Positions 1-8,664 of a stretch of 64,000 nt of DNA are shown here, one piece after another; positions within the stretch are counted from its first letter, which is position 1; each line of letters opens with the position of its first letter. Below the pieces are notes generated by a model. The model searched no databases, had not been told where the DNA came from, and was given only the letters and a program-made list of their open reading frames with translations. The position numbers and the translations under genes were made by a program. This stretch comes from Ferruginibacter lapsinanis (GTDB lineage Bacteria; Bacteroidota; Bacteroidia; Chitinophagales; Chitinophagaceae), in the NCBI RefSeq assembly GCF_020783315.1, contig NZ_CP086063.1:434001-498000 (forward strand), written 5' to 3'.

Positions 1-114
1 TGAATACGGGTTATTTCCCTTGTCTTTAAACTGAATAATATAACGACTGTATTGAGCAAAAGCACTTGCCACAATCAAAAATAACAGTAAAAAAGAAAGC
101 AAAAATTTCTTCAT
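1..114 (-). CDS. Secreted protein, N-terminal fragment (possible S8 subtilase)
   Basis: An ATG at 114-112 on the minus strand opens 38 codons that run off the left edge. The first ~20 residues are a clear signal peptide (MKKF, then a Leu/Phe-rich core ending ASAFA before Gln). The mature start reads QYSRYIIQFKDKGNNPYS. A YIIxFKDKxxNPYS-like start recalls the prodomain of Bacteroidota S8 subtilisin-like proteases carrying T9SS tails, but 18 mature residues cannot prove this. The protein is exported. The family is inference only. Confidence 0.55.
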   Translation of the reverse strand, partial: MKKFLLSFLLLFLIVASAFAQYSRYIIQFKDKGNNPYS

Positions 115-168
115 CGTATTTAATAAAACAGTCAATAACAACTATTTGAACATGAAGAAGAATACAGC

Positions 169-906
169 TTAGTTATGATCGATCATTGTGAGTGTTATTC
201 CATAACCTAATGCATAGCCAGTACCGCCTATAGTAGTTGGAGGCTGATATTCTCTGTGTAAAAAATTTTTGTATACCAGCCCTATATTCTTAGCATATTT
301 TTCTACCCCTATGTTCAATTCGCTATAGCTAAGTACATTTGAGGGATCTCCTACTATTTCGTTTCGTTGATTTACGGTAATAGTGCTATCCAATGTGATA
401 GCTCCCAGTGTAAGCGGTTCATTAATATTCTCGTAGGTGTACTCCCAATCATCCAAATATTTAACTTCAGAATCTGCAGAATAAGTATCTATAAAAACAT
501 TGCCTTTCCATGAAAAATCACTTCTTATAGGCTGCTTTAGTTTTATGAAACGCATATTGTTTTCAACAAATTCAAGAGATGAGGTGGTGTTGACCATCAA
601 AAATGAATTATCAGGTTGCCAACTGTCGGCAGCAGTTTTTCTTATATATCGAAAAACACGGTATGCCGGTCTGTTTAAATTATCTGTAATGGCTGCATCA
701 ACCTGGAATTTTACCTGATACTTAATAACAGTATCTTTCGTACCAAAGTTGATAAATTTAGTAGAGTCGAGATTATAAACAATGTACTTCCCTACTATAG
801 TAGGATTATATTCATTTAAATCAGCTGAGCTAAACGTATCGGTTTTAGTGCAACTGCTAAAAAAAACTGTTGTTACAATGCCAATTAAAAAAAAGTATTT
901 CTTCAT
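169..906 (-). CDS. Hypothetical lipoprotein, 245 aa
   Basis: The N-terminus MKKYFFLIGIVTTVFFSSC is a type II signal peptide with the lipobox cysteine near residue 19, so the product should be a membrane-anchored lipoprotein. The rest is mixed beta-rich sequence with no domain I recognise. It lies between a truncated secreted protein and mnmA, all on the minus strand, with only ~20 bp to mnmA, so a shared transcript is possible. Real gene because of the coherent signal peptide and length. Function unknown. Confidence 0.75.
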   Translation of the reverse strand: MKKYFFLIGIVTTVFFSSCTKTDTFSSADLNEYNPTIVGKYIVYNLDSTKFINFGTKDTVIKYQVKFQVDAAITDNLNRPAYRVFRYIRKTAADSWQPDNSFLMVNTTSSLEFVENNMRFIKLKQPIRSDFSWKGNVFIDTYSADSEVKYLDDWEYTYENINEPLTLGAITLDSTITVNQRNEIVGDPSNVLSYSELNIGVEKYAKNIGLVYKNFLHREYQPPTTIGGTGYALGYGITLTMIDHN

Positions 907-926
907 AAAAAGGAAAGATACATATT

Positions 927-2042
927 TTACCCTAAATGCTGCTCTACCCGTTGAATAATTCCGCCACCGATAACATCATCGCCTTCATAAAAAACAGCAC
1001 TCTGTCCGGGTGCGATTCCTTTTACATCTTCATAAAAACGTACACTAACGCCATTGGGTGTTGCAAATAAATTACTAAGTGCTCCTTTGTCTTTATATCG
1101 TATTTTAGTTAATACTTCCATTCCATCGGATATGCCATCATATTTTATCCAGTTAATTTTGGCAACCTTCATTTCACTTCCTTTCAGGTCTTCTTCTTCA
1201 CCCAAAACCACAGTGTTTGTATCAGGGTCAATCGCTGTTACAAAAGCGGGTTTCCCCAATGCTATGTCCAGGCCTTTACGTTGACCAATTGTATAAAAAG
1301 GATATCCTTTGTGTTTACCCAGGATATTCCCTTTAGTATCAACAAAATTTCCGCCATCTACTCTTTCTTCTAATCCTTCTACACGACGTTTTAAAAATCC
1401 ACGATAATCATTATCAGGAACAAAACAGATCTCATAGCTCTCATTTTTTTTAGCCAGTTCCGGATAACCGAAATCATGTGCCATTTGACGGATAGCTGTT
1501 TTATGATAAGTACCCAATGGCAATAACGTACGACTTAACAGATCTTGTTGCAAGCCCCAAAGTACATAGCTCTGATCCTTGGTTTCGTCTATGCCTTTAC
1601 GGATAAAATATCTTCCATTATTATGTTGATGTATTTGTGCATAGTGGCCTGTTGCAATAAAATCGCAACCTAAGGCGTCGGCTCTTTTGAGCAGTGCTCT
1701 CCACTTGATGTGCGTATTGCACATTACACAAGGATTAGGAGTACGGCCTGCCAGATATTCTTCTACAAAATTATCAATCACAAAATCTCCGAACTCATCT
1801 CTTATATCTAAAATATAGTGAGGAAACCCATGCTCAACAGCTGCGGCTCTTGCATCATTAAATGAATCAATATTACAGCAGCCTGTTTCTTTATTACTCT
1901 TTGTGCCACCGCTGCTTGCATAATCCCAGGTTTTCATGGTAATGCCTACAACCTCATACCCTTCTTTATGCAACATGAGAGCTGCTACAGTACTATCAAT
2001 ACCGCCGCTCATTGCCATCAAAACTTTACCTTTCTTATTCAT
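927..2042 (-). CDS. mnmA: tRNA-specific 2-thiouridylase MnmA
   Basis: A cytoplasmic enzyme that installs the 2-thio group on U34 of tRNA-Lys/Glu/Gln, taking sulfur from a persulfide relay. The 371-aa length is normal. An N-terminal PP-loop SGGIDS at residues 12-17 binds ATP. It reads Ile where Val is usual. The two catalytic cysteines are visible: Cys108 in NPCVMCN and Cys206 in SYEICFVPD. TGHYA and GQRKGL motifs of the family are present. The ATG at 2042 sits directly at the PP-loop domain, so the start is secure. Confidence 0.97.
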   Translation of the reverse strand: MNKKGKVLMAMSGGIDSTVAALMLHKEGYEVVGITMKTWDYASSGGTKSNKETGCCNIDSFNDARAAAVEHGFPHYILDIRDEFGDFVIDNFVEEYLAGRTPNPCVMCNTHIKWRALLKRADALGCDFIATGHYAQIHQHNNGRYFIRKGIDETKDQSYVLWGLQQDLLSRTLLPLGTYHKTAIRQMAHDFGYPELAKKNESYEICFVPDNDYRGFLKRRVEGLEERVDGGNFVDTKGNILGKHKGYPFYTIGQRKGLDIALGKPAFVTAIDPDTNTVVLGEEEDLKGSEMKVAKINWIKYDGISDGMEVLTKIRYKDKGALSNLFATPNGVSVRFYEDVKGIAPGQSAVFYEGDDVIGGGIIQRVEQHLG

Positions 2043-2113
2043 ATCGAAATTTGTCGATGCAAAGATACAGTAGTAGGCTTTGTCTGCAATAAATCATTGC
2101 CAAAACAATGACT

Positions 2114-3514
2114 TTATTGAATGATCAGATTACCTGAAATCACAAATTTCTTATCTTTTTTAACTGTAAGCCGGGCTCCTGTAGAAATATGCTGTACACC
2201 GGGAAGAAGGCATTGACCATTCGTAACAGGGTCAATTACAATGGCTTCGCATTTAGGGAGTGTATCAGGTGGAATCTTATTAGCTTCCCAATTTGCGGCT
2301 ACATTCCAATCCCCATCTCCAATAAAAGTATATGTAGTAATTGGGAATTCCATTGCAGAAGCAGCCATTAACAAACCACAATACCCGTGCGGATGTTGTG
2401 TGGAAACAGGCGGCGAAGGACAATTCACAGGTAAATATGGCGAGCTTACATAAGCTGTATAATTATTTTGCACACTCATTGCAGGGGCAAAAGATGTTAT
2501 CTGTGGCCTGCCATCAGTGTAAGTTGCAATTTTTGTTTTTAACCCTTCCCAGCCTTTTCTGCAAACAGATAAATAGCTTGTATCAATCCATTCATTATCC
2601 ACTGCTTTTTTCAAGGCATAGATTAACATCCCACTGCCGGAGCTTTCCAAATAATTTCCCGCTGAATCTTTTTTATCCATTACCTGGTACCATAAACCTG
2701 AGGCCGGGTCTTGTGTATTCTTTATACCTATCGCCAAACTATCTAATAGATCTCTCATCTTTTTATAATCCTGATGAGTAGATGGCAGGTATTGCAGAAT
2801 ATCTACAATCGCCATTGCGTACCAACCCATTGCCCTGCTCCATACTTCACTTGATGCTCCTGTAACCGGATCTGACCAGGTGGATGAATGATAATAATTC
2901 CAGGCATGTTTTGCCAGGTGCAAACTGCTGTCATATGTATGTGATGCCAGTAATAATGTTTGTCGGCACGCTGTATTCATTGCGGAATCATCTTTGAACA
3001 TCTGCCCGTATTTTGCCAAGAAGGGATGTGCCATGTAAATACCATCCAGCATCATTATATTATCGTAGCCGATGTTCTTATGCCAAAAGCCACCATCAGG
3101 TGTTTTGGCAAAATTAGTTGTCGCCAGTATATAATTCCGGATATTAGTGGCGGCTGTTTTGTATCTGGTAAGTCCTGTTTCCTGGTATAAAAAGAGACAC
3201 AAAATCCCGGGATGGATCTTGTCTAAAGTTGGTGCCAATCCTGTAATAGCACCGGCGCCATTCACATAGGCATCAACATATGTCTTTATATATTTAAGAT
3301 AATTAGTATCCCTGGTGTTGGCATATACTTTTTCTATTCCATGCAATACAATACTATTGGAGTATTCCCACTGTTTGTTCGTCATGCTATTGATCGTGGG
3401 GGTATATCTGGTCAGTATAGCATCTGAAAATTTCACAGACCATGTATTGGATTGGGCAACCAAATGAAAAGAGAATAGACAAAATAAGCTTACCGTTAAA
3501 GTAAAATTCTTCAT
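2114..3514 (-). CDS. GH88/GH105-type unsaturated glucuronyl hydrolase with C-terminal module
   Basis: A secreted 466-aa protein whose signal peptide ends HLVAQ. Residues ~30-385 have the alpha6/alpha6-barrel pattern of family GH88/GH105 (YteR/RhiN-like unsaturated rhamnogalacturonyl or glucuronyl hydrolases), most clearly WSRAMGWYAMAIVDIL. These enzymes remove the unsaturated uronic acid left by polysaccharide lyases. Residues ~395-466 (GDGDWNVAANWEANKIPP onward) form an extra beta-rich tail seen in many Bacteroidota surface proteins. No SusCD pair or lyase lies nearby, so it is not part of a visible polysaccharide utilization locus. The exact substrate cannot be read from the sequence. Confidence 0.85.
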   Translation of the reverse strand: MKNFTLTVSLFCLFSFHLVAQSNTWSVKFSDAILTRYTPTINSMTNKQWEYSNSIVLHGIEKVYANTRDTNYLKYIKTYVDAYVNGAGAITGLAPTLDKIHPGILCLFLYQETGLTRYKTAATNIRNYILATTNFAKTPDGGFWHKNIGYDNIMMLDGIYMAHPFLAKYGQMFKDDSAMNTACRQTLLLASHTYDSSLHLAKHAWNYYHSSTWSDPVTGASSEVWSRAMGWYAMAIVDILQYLPSTHQDYKKMRDLLDSLAIGIKNTQDPASGLWYQVMDKKDSAGNYLESSGSGMLIYALKKAVDNEWIDTSYLSVCRKGWEGLKTKIATYTDGRPQITSFAPAMSVQNNYTAYVSSPYLPVNCPSPPVSTQHPHGYCGLLMAASAMEFPITTYTFIGDGDWNVAANWEANKIPPDTLPKCEAIVIDPVTNGQCLLPGVQHISTGARLTVKKDKKFVISGNLIIQ

Positions 3515-3590
3515 ATGCTTACTAAAGGTAACTGCGAAAAAAAATATCCCGAAAAAATATGATGCAATCGTTATCGGTTATTCCTTAAAT

Positions 3591-3620
3591 AAAAGGTCCC
3601 GGATTGATCCGGGACCTTTT
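3591..3620 (-). terminator. Rho-independent terminator of the DUF1573 pair
   Basis: A perfect 13-bp inverted repeat (AAAAGGTCCCGGA / TCCGGGACCTTTT) with a TTGA loop, immediately 3' of the minus-strand DUF1573 genes. The A/T edges supply a T-run on either strand. Confidence 0.9.
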
Positions 3621-3662
3621 ATTTAATATTTTGTTCAAGTGCACTACTTCTAGTGCCATGAA

Positions 3663-4151
3663 TTAACTTTTCTTAGTTTTCTTTTTAGTTTTAGTTACCT
3701 TTTTTGCAGGAGCAGGAACTACCTTGTTTTCAACCGGAGCTACTTTCACTTTAGCAGCATTTTCAGCTTCCCATTTTGCATAGTCGTCTGCACTCAATAC
3801 ATCACCTGTAAGTGTAATGCTTTTAACTTCATCAACACCAGCAAATTTTACTGTTAAATGTTTTTCGAAATGACCAGCGTTAGCTGCATTGTAAGTTGCG
3901 TCAATAGTACCTGTTTTACCTACAGGAATAGGTGATTTTGTAAAATCAGAGATTGTACATCCACATGTAGGATTTGCTTGCTCTATAATTAGCGGAGTTG
4001 TACCAATATTAGTAACAACAAAAGTTCCTTTGGTTGGATTACCTTGCTTAATTTTTCCCAAATCAATTGTTTCTGTAGCAAACTTTGCTGTTTGAGCAAA
4101 CGTTAAGATACTTAAAGAAACTAATGCCAATGATAATACGATTTTTTTCAT
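3663..4151 (-). CDS. DUF1573 domain protein, exported
   Basis: 162 aa with a signal peptide ending LTFAQ. A DUF1573 Ig-like domain (residues ~22-120) carries the family hallmarks FDxGxIKQGNP, NxGxxPLIIEQANPTCGCTISDF and KxLTVKF. The C-terminus is a Lys/Pro/Ala-rich tail (KKVTKTKKKTKKS). DUF1573 proteins are abundant in Bacteroidota and are presumed periplasmic or surface proteins. Their role is unknown. The upstream neighbour is a paralogue 32 bp away on the same strand, so the pair is probably a tandem duplication in one operon. A terminator follows. Confidence 0.88.
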   Translation of the reverse strand: MKKIVLSLALVSLSILTFAQTAKFATETIDLGKIKQGNPTKGTFVVTNIGTTPLIIEQANPTCGCTISDFTKSPIPVGKTGTIDATYNAANAGHFEKHLTVKFAGVDEVKSITLTGDVLSADDYAKWEAENAAKVKVAPVENKVVPAPAKKVTKTKKKTKKS

Positions 4152-4183
4152 TTTATTCTGTTTATGTTTTTATGTAATTGTTT

Positions 4184-4621
4184 TTATAAATCCTTTAAAC
4201 TAGCGGCTTCTTTATTTTCAGGAGCCGAGGTGCCCGGAGTTGCCCATACATCACCTTTAATTATAATCTGTTTTTTTTGATTGTTGTTATACACTACTGT
4301 AATGGTCTTCTCAAATTTTCCACTCACACCTGCATTAAACCCAACAGTTATTGCAGTTTGTTCACCCGGGCCCTGTACTTTTTCTCTCTCCCATTCAGGA
4401 GTAGTACAACCACAACTTGCTTCTATATTTACAATTCGTAAAGAATCCTGACCATTATTGACTACTTCAAATACATGCGTTACAGGCTTTCCTTGAGGAA
4501 TTCTTCCAAAATCAAACTGTGTTTCTTTAAGCCCCAACACATCACCTTTAGCAAGCCCGGTTTGTGCATTTGCCGTAAGCATCACTATACCTGAAAAAAT
4601 AAAAACTGCCAGTTTTTTCAT
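4184..4621 (-). CDS. DUF1573 domain protein, exported (paralogue)
   Basis: 145 aa from the ATG at 4621. A TTG two codons upstream (4627) is possible but less likely, because the Lys-Lys signal peptide begins at this Met. The signal peptide ends TANAQ. The DUF1573 core is seen in TQFDFGRIPQGKPVTHVFEVVNNG, EASCGCTTPEW and GFNAGVSGKFEKTITV. It shares domain architecture with the next gene downstream but lacks the Lys-rich tail. Function unknown. Probably exported to the periplasm or surface. Confidence 0.87.
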   Translation of the reverse strand: MKKLAVFIFSGIVMLTANAQTGLAKGDVLGLKETQFDFGRIPQGKPVTHVFEVVNNGQDSLRIVNIEASCGCTTPEWEREKVQGPGEQTAITVGFNAGVSGKFEKTITVVYNNNQKKQIIIKGDVWATPGTSAPENKEAASLKDL

Positions 4622-4737
4622 TCGCAAAATTATTCGATTGTCTTTTCAAAGATACTAAAAGCAATAAATAAAGAATATTTTATCAGGGGGTTAGGATTTT
4701 ATTAACAATCTTAACAGTAATATTTTACATTTGTACC

Positions 4738-7113
4738 ATGGATAATGCCATTACAAATGATATTGCTTTACAGGAGAAACTGAGTTTTGATAATTTCAGA
4801 ATGGCAGTGCTTCAAGACTATCGTTTTGTATGCAACAGCCGTGAAACTAGTTTATTGGGAAGAAAGGAAGTATTGACAGGCAAGGCTAAATTTGGCATTT
4901 TTGGCGATGGCAAAGAAGTGGCACAGGTAGCTGTTGCTAAATTTTTCAAACCCGGCGATTTCAGATCGGGTTATTACAGAGATCAAACCTTTATGTTTGC
5001 TGCAGGATTAGCCAGCATCGAAGAGTATTTTTCTCAATTATTTGCCGATCCGGTGCATGATGTGTTTAGTGGTGGCAGGCAGATGAACGCTCACTTTGCT
5101 ACCAAAATGGTAGACGAAAACGGAGAATGGCTTGACCTGGCAAACAGAAAGAACACTACCAGTGATATCCCTCCTACTGCTTCGCAAATGCCCAGGGGAT
5201 TTGGTTTGGCTTTCGCTTCTAAAGCTTTCAGAGAAATTCCCGAATTAAAAGATCTTACGCACTTAAGTAACAATGGCAATGAAGTTTGCTTTTGTACAAT
5301 TGGTGATGCATCTACAAGCGAAGGGCATTTTTGGGAAACCATTAATGCAGCCGGCGTGTTACAAGTGCCATTAGCTGTTTTTGTATGGGATGATGGGTAT
5401 GGTATTTCTGTGCCAACAAAATTACAAACTACCAAAGGCTCTATATCTGCAGCCCTATCCGGTTTTCAAAAGAAAGAAGGAACCAACGGTGTGGATATTT
5501 ACAAAATAAAAGGCTGGGATTATGCCGGTATGTGTGAAGTACTGGAAACAGCGATCCAAAAAATAAGAGACACACATACTCCTGCAGTTTTTCATGTTCA
5601 GGAACTGACTCAACCACAGGGACACTCCACTTCAGGTAGTCATGAACGTTATAAAACACCCGAAAGATTAGCATGGGAAAAAGAATGGGATTGTGTAAAA
5701 CAAATGCGCAACTGGATCATTACAAATGAACTGGCAAGTGAAGAAGAATTAACCGACATTGAACTGGAGGCAAAAAATCATGTTAAGGAAAGTAAACAAA
5801 GAGCCTGGGAAAAATATATCAATCCAATAAAAGAAGAACTGGCAATTGCTGTTAATTTGATCAATGCTGTTGCTGATAATAACGAAGAACTGGTAAAACT
5901 AACAGCCGAGCTTTCAGGAAATAGAGAGCCTGTTAGAAAAGATATTTTAAAAGCATTGTCAAACGCATTGGATATTATTCCGAGAGAAGTGAATACGGAT
6001 GCTATTAAAAGTTTTTATGCTGAACTGAAAAATAAATGTTCGAAATTTTATAGTACTCAATTATATAATGAAGGGGCAAAATCTGCGCTTAAAGTAAATA
6101 ATATCAGTCCTTACTACGACGAAGAAAGTCGTATGGTAAATGGATACGAAGTATTGAATAATTATTTTGACCAGCTATTTGCTGCTAATAAAAAAGTGAT
6201 CGCATTTGGTGAAGATGTTGGTAAGATCGGTGATGTGAACCAGGGCTTTAATGGCTTACAAAACAAACATGGCGACAAACGGATCTTTGATACCGGCATC
6301 AGAGAATTGACCATTATGGGACAGGGGATCGGATTGGCTATGCGTGGGCTTCGTCCTATTGCAGAAGTACAATACCTGGATTACTTATTATATGGCTTAC
6401 AACAATTAAGTGACGATGTTAGCACGATACATTACAGAACAGCCGGTTTACAAAGTTGCCCTGTGATCATTCGTACACGTGGGCACAGACTGGAGGGCAT
6501 CTGGCACAGCGGCTCTCCTATGGGTATGATCATACATGCTTTAAGAGGAATGTATGTATGCGTACCACGTAATATGGTGCAGGCTGTTGGAATGTACAAT
6601 ACTTTATTGCAAAGCAATGACCCTGCATTGATGATAGAATGTTTGAATGGCTACAGAATAAAAGAAAAACTACCTGCTAATCTTTTAGCATATACTACGC
6701 CGTTAGGTATACCTGAGATATTAAAAGAAGGAACGGATATTACACTGGTGTCTTACGGAGCCACGCTGCGTATCGTATCTGAAGCAGCGGAATACCTGGA
6801 AAAACTTCAGATCAGTTGCGAAGTGATCGATGTGCAAACCTTATTGCCTTTTGATATCAATCATATCATTGTAGAATCTCTCAAAAAGACCAGCCGTATC
6901 ATTTTCGTTGATGAAGATGTTCCGGGGGGTGCTGCCGGCTATATGTTCAACAAAGTAATGGAAGAACAAAAAGGCTATAAATATCTTGACGTTGCTCCCA
7001 GAACAATTACGTCAAAAGCCCACCGACCAGCCTATGGCAGTGATGGCGATTATTTCAGCAAACCTAATATGGAAGATGTGGTAGCCGCTGTGAAGGAGAT
7101 GATGGCGGAGTGA
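4738..7113 (+). CDS. 2-oxoacid dehydrogenase E1, fused alpha and beta subunits
   Basis: A 791-aa single polypeptide. An E1-alpha half (~residues 15-370) has the TPP-binding segment GDASTSEGHFWETINAAG at ~188. An E1-beta half (~440-791) has GEDVGKIGDV, FDTGIRELTIMGQGIGLAMRGLRPIAEVQYLDY and the C-terminal transketolase domain. It would decarboxylate a 2-oxoacid (branched-chain 2-oxoacid or pyruvate class) with thiamine diphosphate and pass the acyl group to a lipoyl E2. Such alpha-beta fusions are common in Bacteroidota. No E2 or E3 gene is adjacent, so the substrate is not set by context. The stop is followed within 6 bp by a heptad repeat array. Confidence 0.93.
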   Translation: MDNAITNDIALQEKLSFDNFRMAVLQDYRFVCNSRETSLLGRKEVLTGKAKFGIFGDGKEVAQVAVAKFFKPGDFRSGYYRDQTFMFAAGLASIEEYFSQLFADPVHDVFSGGRQMNAHFATKMVDENGEWLDLANRKNTTSDIPPTASQMPRGFGLAFASKAFREIPELKDLTHLSNNGNEVCFCTIGDASTSEGHFWETINAAGVLQVPLAVFVWDDGYGISVPTKLQTTKGSISAALSGFQKKEGTNGVDIYKIKGWDYAGMCEVLETAIQKIRDTHTPAVFHVQELTQPQGHSTSGSHERYKTPERLAWEKEWDCVKQMRNWIITNELASEEELTDIELEAKNHVKESKQRAWEKYINPIKEELAIAVNLINAVADNNEELVKLTAELSGNREPVRKDILKALSNALDIIPREVNTDAIKSFYAELKNKCSKFYSTQLYNEGAKSALKVNNISPYYDEESRMVNGYEVLNNYFDQLFAANKKVIAFGEDVGKIGDVNQGFNGLQNKHGDKRIFDTGIRELTIMGQGIGLAMRGLRPIAEVQYLDYLLYGLQQLSDDVSTIHYRTAGLQSCPVIIRTRGHRLEGIWHSGSPMGMIIHALRGMYVCVPRNMVQAVGMYNTLLQSNDPALMIECLNGYRIKEKLPANLLAYTTPLGIPEILKEGTDITLVSYGATLRIVSEAAEYLEKLQISCEVIDVQTLLPFDINHIIVESLKKTSRIIFVDEDVPGGAAGYMFNKVMEEQKGYKYLDVAPRTITSKAHRPAYGSDGDYFSKPNMEDVVAAVKEMMAE

Positions 7114-7119
7114 TGAAGG

Positions 7120-7271
7120 GCAATGAGCAATAGGCAATAGGCAATGGGCAATAGGCAATGAGCAATGAGCAATGGGCAATGGGCAATGAGCAATGGGCAA
7201 TGAGCAATGAGCAATGGGCAATGAGCAATAGGCAATGGGCAATGAGCAATGGGCAATGGGCAATAAGCAAT
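7120..7271. repeat. Heptad tandem array, GCAATRR type (left array)
   Basis: About 21.7 consecutive 7-bp units of the form GCAATGA, GCAATGG, GCAATAG or GCAATAA, with no spacers. Only positions 6-7 vary. The array starts 6 bp after the E1 stop codon and ends 10 bp before the four-helix-bundle gene. Its reverse complement matches units in the array on the other side of that gene. Every frame is free of stops over most of its length, so long artefactual reading frames appear here. Confidence 0.95.
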
Positions 7272-7281
7272 CCGATATTCG

Positions 7282-7647
7282 ATGGGAGTAATGAATTTTA
7301 AACAAACGAAAGTTTATATACTTGCCTTTGAACAGGCAATGGAGATATTTCATCTTTCTAAAAATTTGCCGAAAGATGAAACCTATTCACTAACCGATCA
7401 AATCAGACGTTCGTCCAGAAGTGTTTGTGCAAATATTGCCGAAGCATACCGAAAGAAAAGATATCCTGCTAATTTTATCTCCAAGGCTACTGATTGTGAT
7501 GCTGAAAATACAGAGACCGGTGTCTGGTTAGATTTCTCTTTAGAATGTAAATACATTGATGCAGAAAAACATTGTTCACTTGTTTCAAGAAATGCAGAAA
7601 TAGGCAGATTATTAAGCCATATGATAAATAACCCCGAAAAATATTAA
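7282..7647 (+). CDS. Four-helix-bundle protein (TIGR02436 / 23S rRNA intervening-sequence protein family)
   Basis: 121 aa. The pattern FKQTKVYILAFEQAMEIFHLSKNLPKDETYSLTDQIRRSSRSVCANIAEAYRKKRYPANFISKATDCDAENTETGVWLDFSLECKY matches the small four-helix-bundle family first noted in intervening sequences of 23S rRNA genes. The invariant-looking core is LTDQIRRSSRSVCANIAE. Family function is not established. Relatives act as accessory nucleic-acid-binding proteins, for example the Avd protein of diversity-generating retroelements. No reverse transcriptase or variable repeat lies nearby. ATGs at 7282 and 7291 are both plausible. The gene sits exactly between two inverted heptad arrays. Confidence 0.9.
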   Translation: MGVMNFKQTKVYILAFEQAMEIFHLSKNLPKDETYSLTDQIRRSSRSVCANIAEAYRKKRYPANFISKATDCDAENTETGVWLDFSLECKYIDAEKHCSLVSRNAEIGRLLSHMINNPEKY

Positions 7648-7663
7648 TTTAGTACCCACAAAT

Positions 7664-7796
7664 TTGCATTTTGCATATTGCATATTGCATATTGCATATT
7701 GCATATTGCATTTTGCATTTTGCATTTTGCATTTTGCATATTGCTCATTGCATATTGCTCATTGCTTATTGCTCATTACTAATTGCCCATTGCTTA
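7664..7796. repeat. Heptad tandem array, TTGCAWW/TTGCYYA type (right array, inverted)
   Basis: Nineteen contiguous 7-bp units: TTGCATT, TTGCATA, then TTGCTCA, TTGCTTA and TTGCCCA toward the right. Read on the minus strand the right-hand units are TGAGCAA, TGGGCAA and TAAGCAA, the same words as the left array, so the two arrays are in inverted orientation around the four-helix-bundle gene. The A of the last unit is the first base of the phzF start codon. Confidence 0.95.
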
Positions 7797-8590
7797 TGAC
7801 GTTATATCAAATCGACGCATTCACCAGTAAATTATTCGGCGGAAACCCCGCTGCTGTTATACCATTAGAAAAATGGCTGGACACCGAATTAATGCAAACA
7901 ATTGCACTGGAAAATAATTTAAGCGAAACCGTATTTATCGTTCCTTCCGCTTCTGCCGATGCAGATTATGAAATAAGATGGTTTACTCCTGAGATAGAGA
8001 TCAATCTGTGTGGCCATGCTACATTGGCAAGTGCCTATGTGCTGTTCAATATTCTTTCTTTTAACAAACCTGAGATACGCTTCAGTTCTAAAAGTGGTAT
8101 ACTAAAAGTTACCAGGCAAAACGACCTGATCATTATGGATTTCCCTAGCTGGAAACCGGAACGTTTTGATGCCTATGATGCAGAACTGTTACCAACTATT
8201 TTAGGTGGTGCAGAAATTATAGGTGTATATAAAAACAGAGATTATTTAGTTGAGCTACAAGATGAAGCTGCTGTAAAAAACTGTATCCCGGATTTTACAT
8301 TGATGAAAAAACATTTTGATAAGATGATCATTACTGCACCGGGTAAGTCAGTAGATTTTGTATCAAGATTTTTTGCGCCGGGTGCAGGCATTGATGAAGA
8401 TCCTGTTACCGGATCAGCTCACTCTCAGTTGATCCCTTTCTGGAGTGAAAAATTACATAAATCAACAATGCATGCCTTGCAATTATCAAAACGTGGCGGT
8501 GAAATATGGTGTGAGCAGGTTTCTCCCGAAAGAGTGACAATGAGCGGCAAGTGTGTGTACTATATGAAAGGTGAGATCAGTTTATCTTAA
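7796..8590 (+). CDS. PhzF family isomerase/epimerase
   Basis: 264 aa from the ATG at 7796. The frame is open upstream to 7664 only because the heptad array has no stops, and that extension (repeats of CILHFAY type) is not protein-like. PhzF hallmarks: YQIDAFTSKLFGGNPAAV, the catalytic Glu44 in NLSETVF, RWFTPEIEINLCGHATLASAYVLF at ~61-84 and DEDPVTGSAHSQLIPFW at ~200. The fold is a diaminopimelate-epimerase-like hotdog pair catalysing proton-transfer isomerisation. No phenazine genes are present and the physiological substrate is unknown. Confidence 0.93.
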   Translation: MTLYQIDAFTSKLFGGNPAAVIPLEKWLDTELMQTIALENNLSETVFIVPSASADADYEIRWFTPEIEINLCGHATLASAYVLFNILSFNKPEIRFSSKSGILKVTRQNDLIIMDFPSWKPERFDAYDAELLPTILGGAEIIGVYKNRDYLVELQDEAAVKNCIPDFTLMKKHFDKMIITAPGKSVDFVSRFFAPGAGIDEDPVTGSAHSQLIPFWSEKLHKSTMHALQLSKRGGEIWCEQVSPERVTMSGKCVYYMKGEISLS

Positions 8591-8607
8591 GTGATCAATA
8601 CTAAAAT

Positions 8608-8644
8608 AAAAAACAGCATCTTCTGATAGAAGATGCTGTTTTTT
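8608..8644. terminator. Bidirectional terminator between phzF-like gene and yebC
   Basis: A perfect 17-bp inverted repeat (AAAAAACAGCATCTTCT, loop GAT, then its complement) between two convergent genes. The A-run and T-run at the ends make it functional on both strands. Confidence 0.92.
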
Positions 8645-8664
8645 TATAAAGACAAAATCCTTGA

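Noticed and set aside
7012..7353. Reading frames of CPLPIAHCSLPIAH-type repeats on the minus strand
   Set aside because: Pure translation of the heptad array and the E1 gene end. Not protein-like.
7120..7796. CRISPR-like array
   Set aside because: Units are contiguous 7-mers with no spacers and no cas genes nearby. The 13.2-kb array is equally spacer-free.
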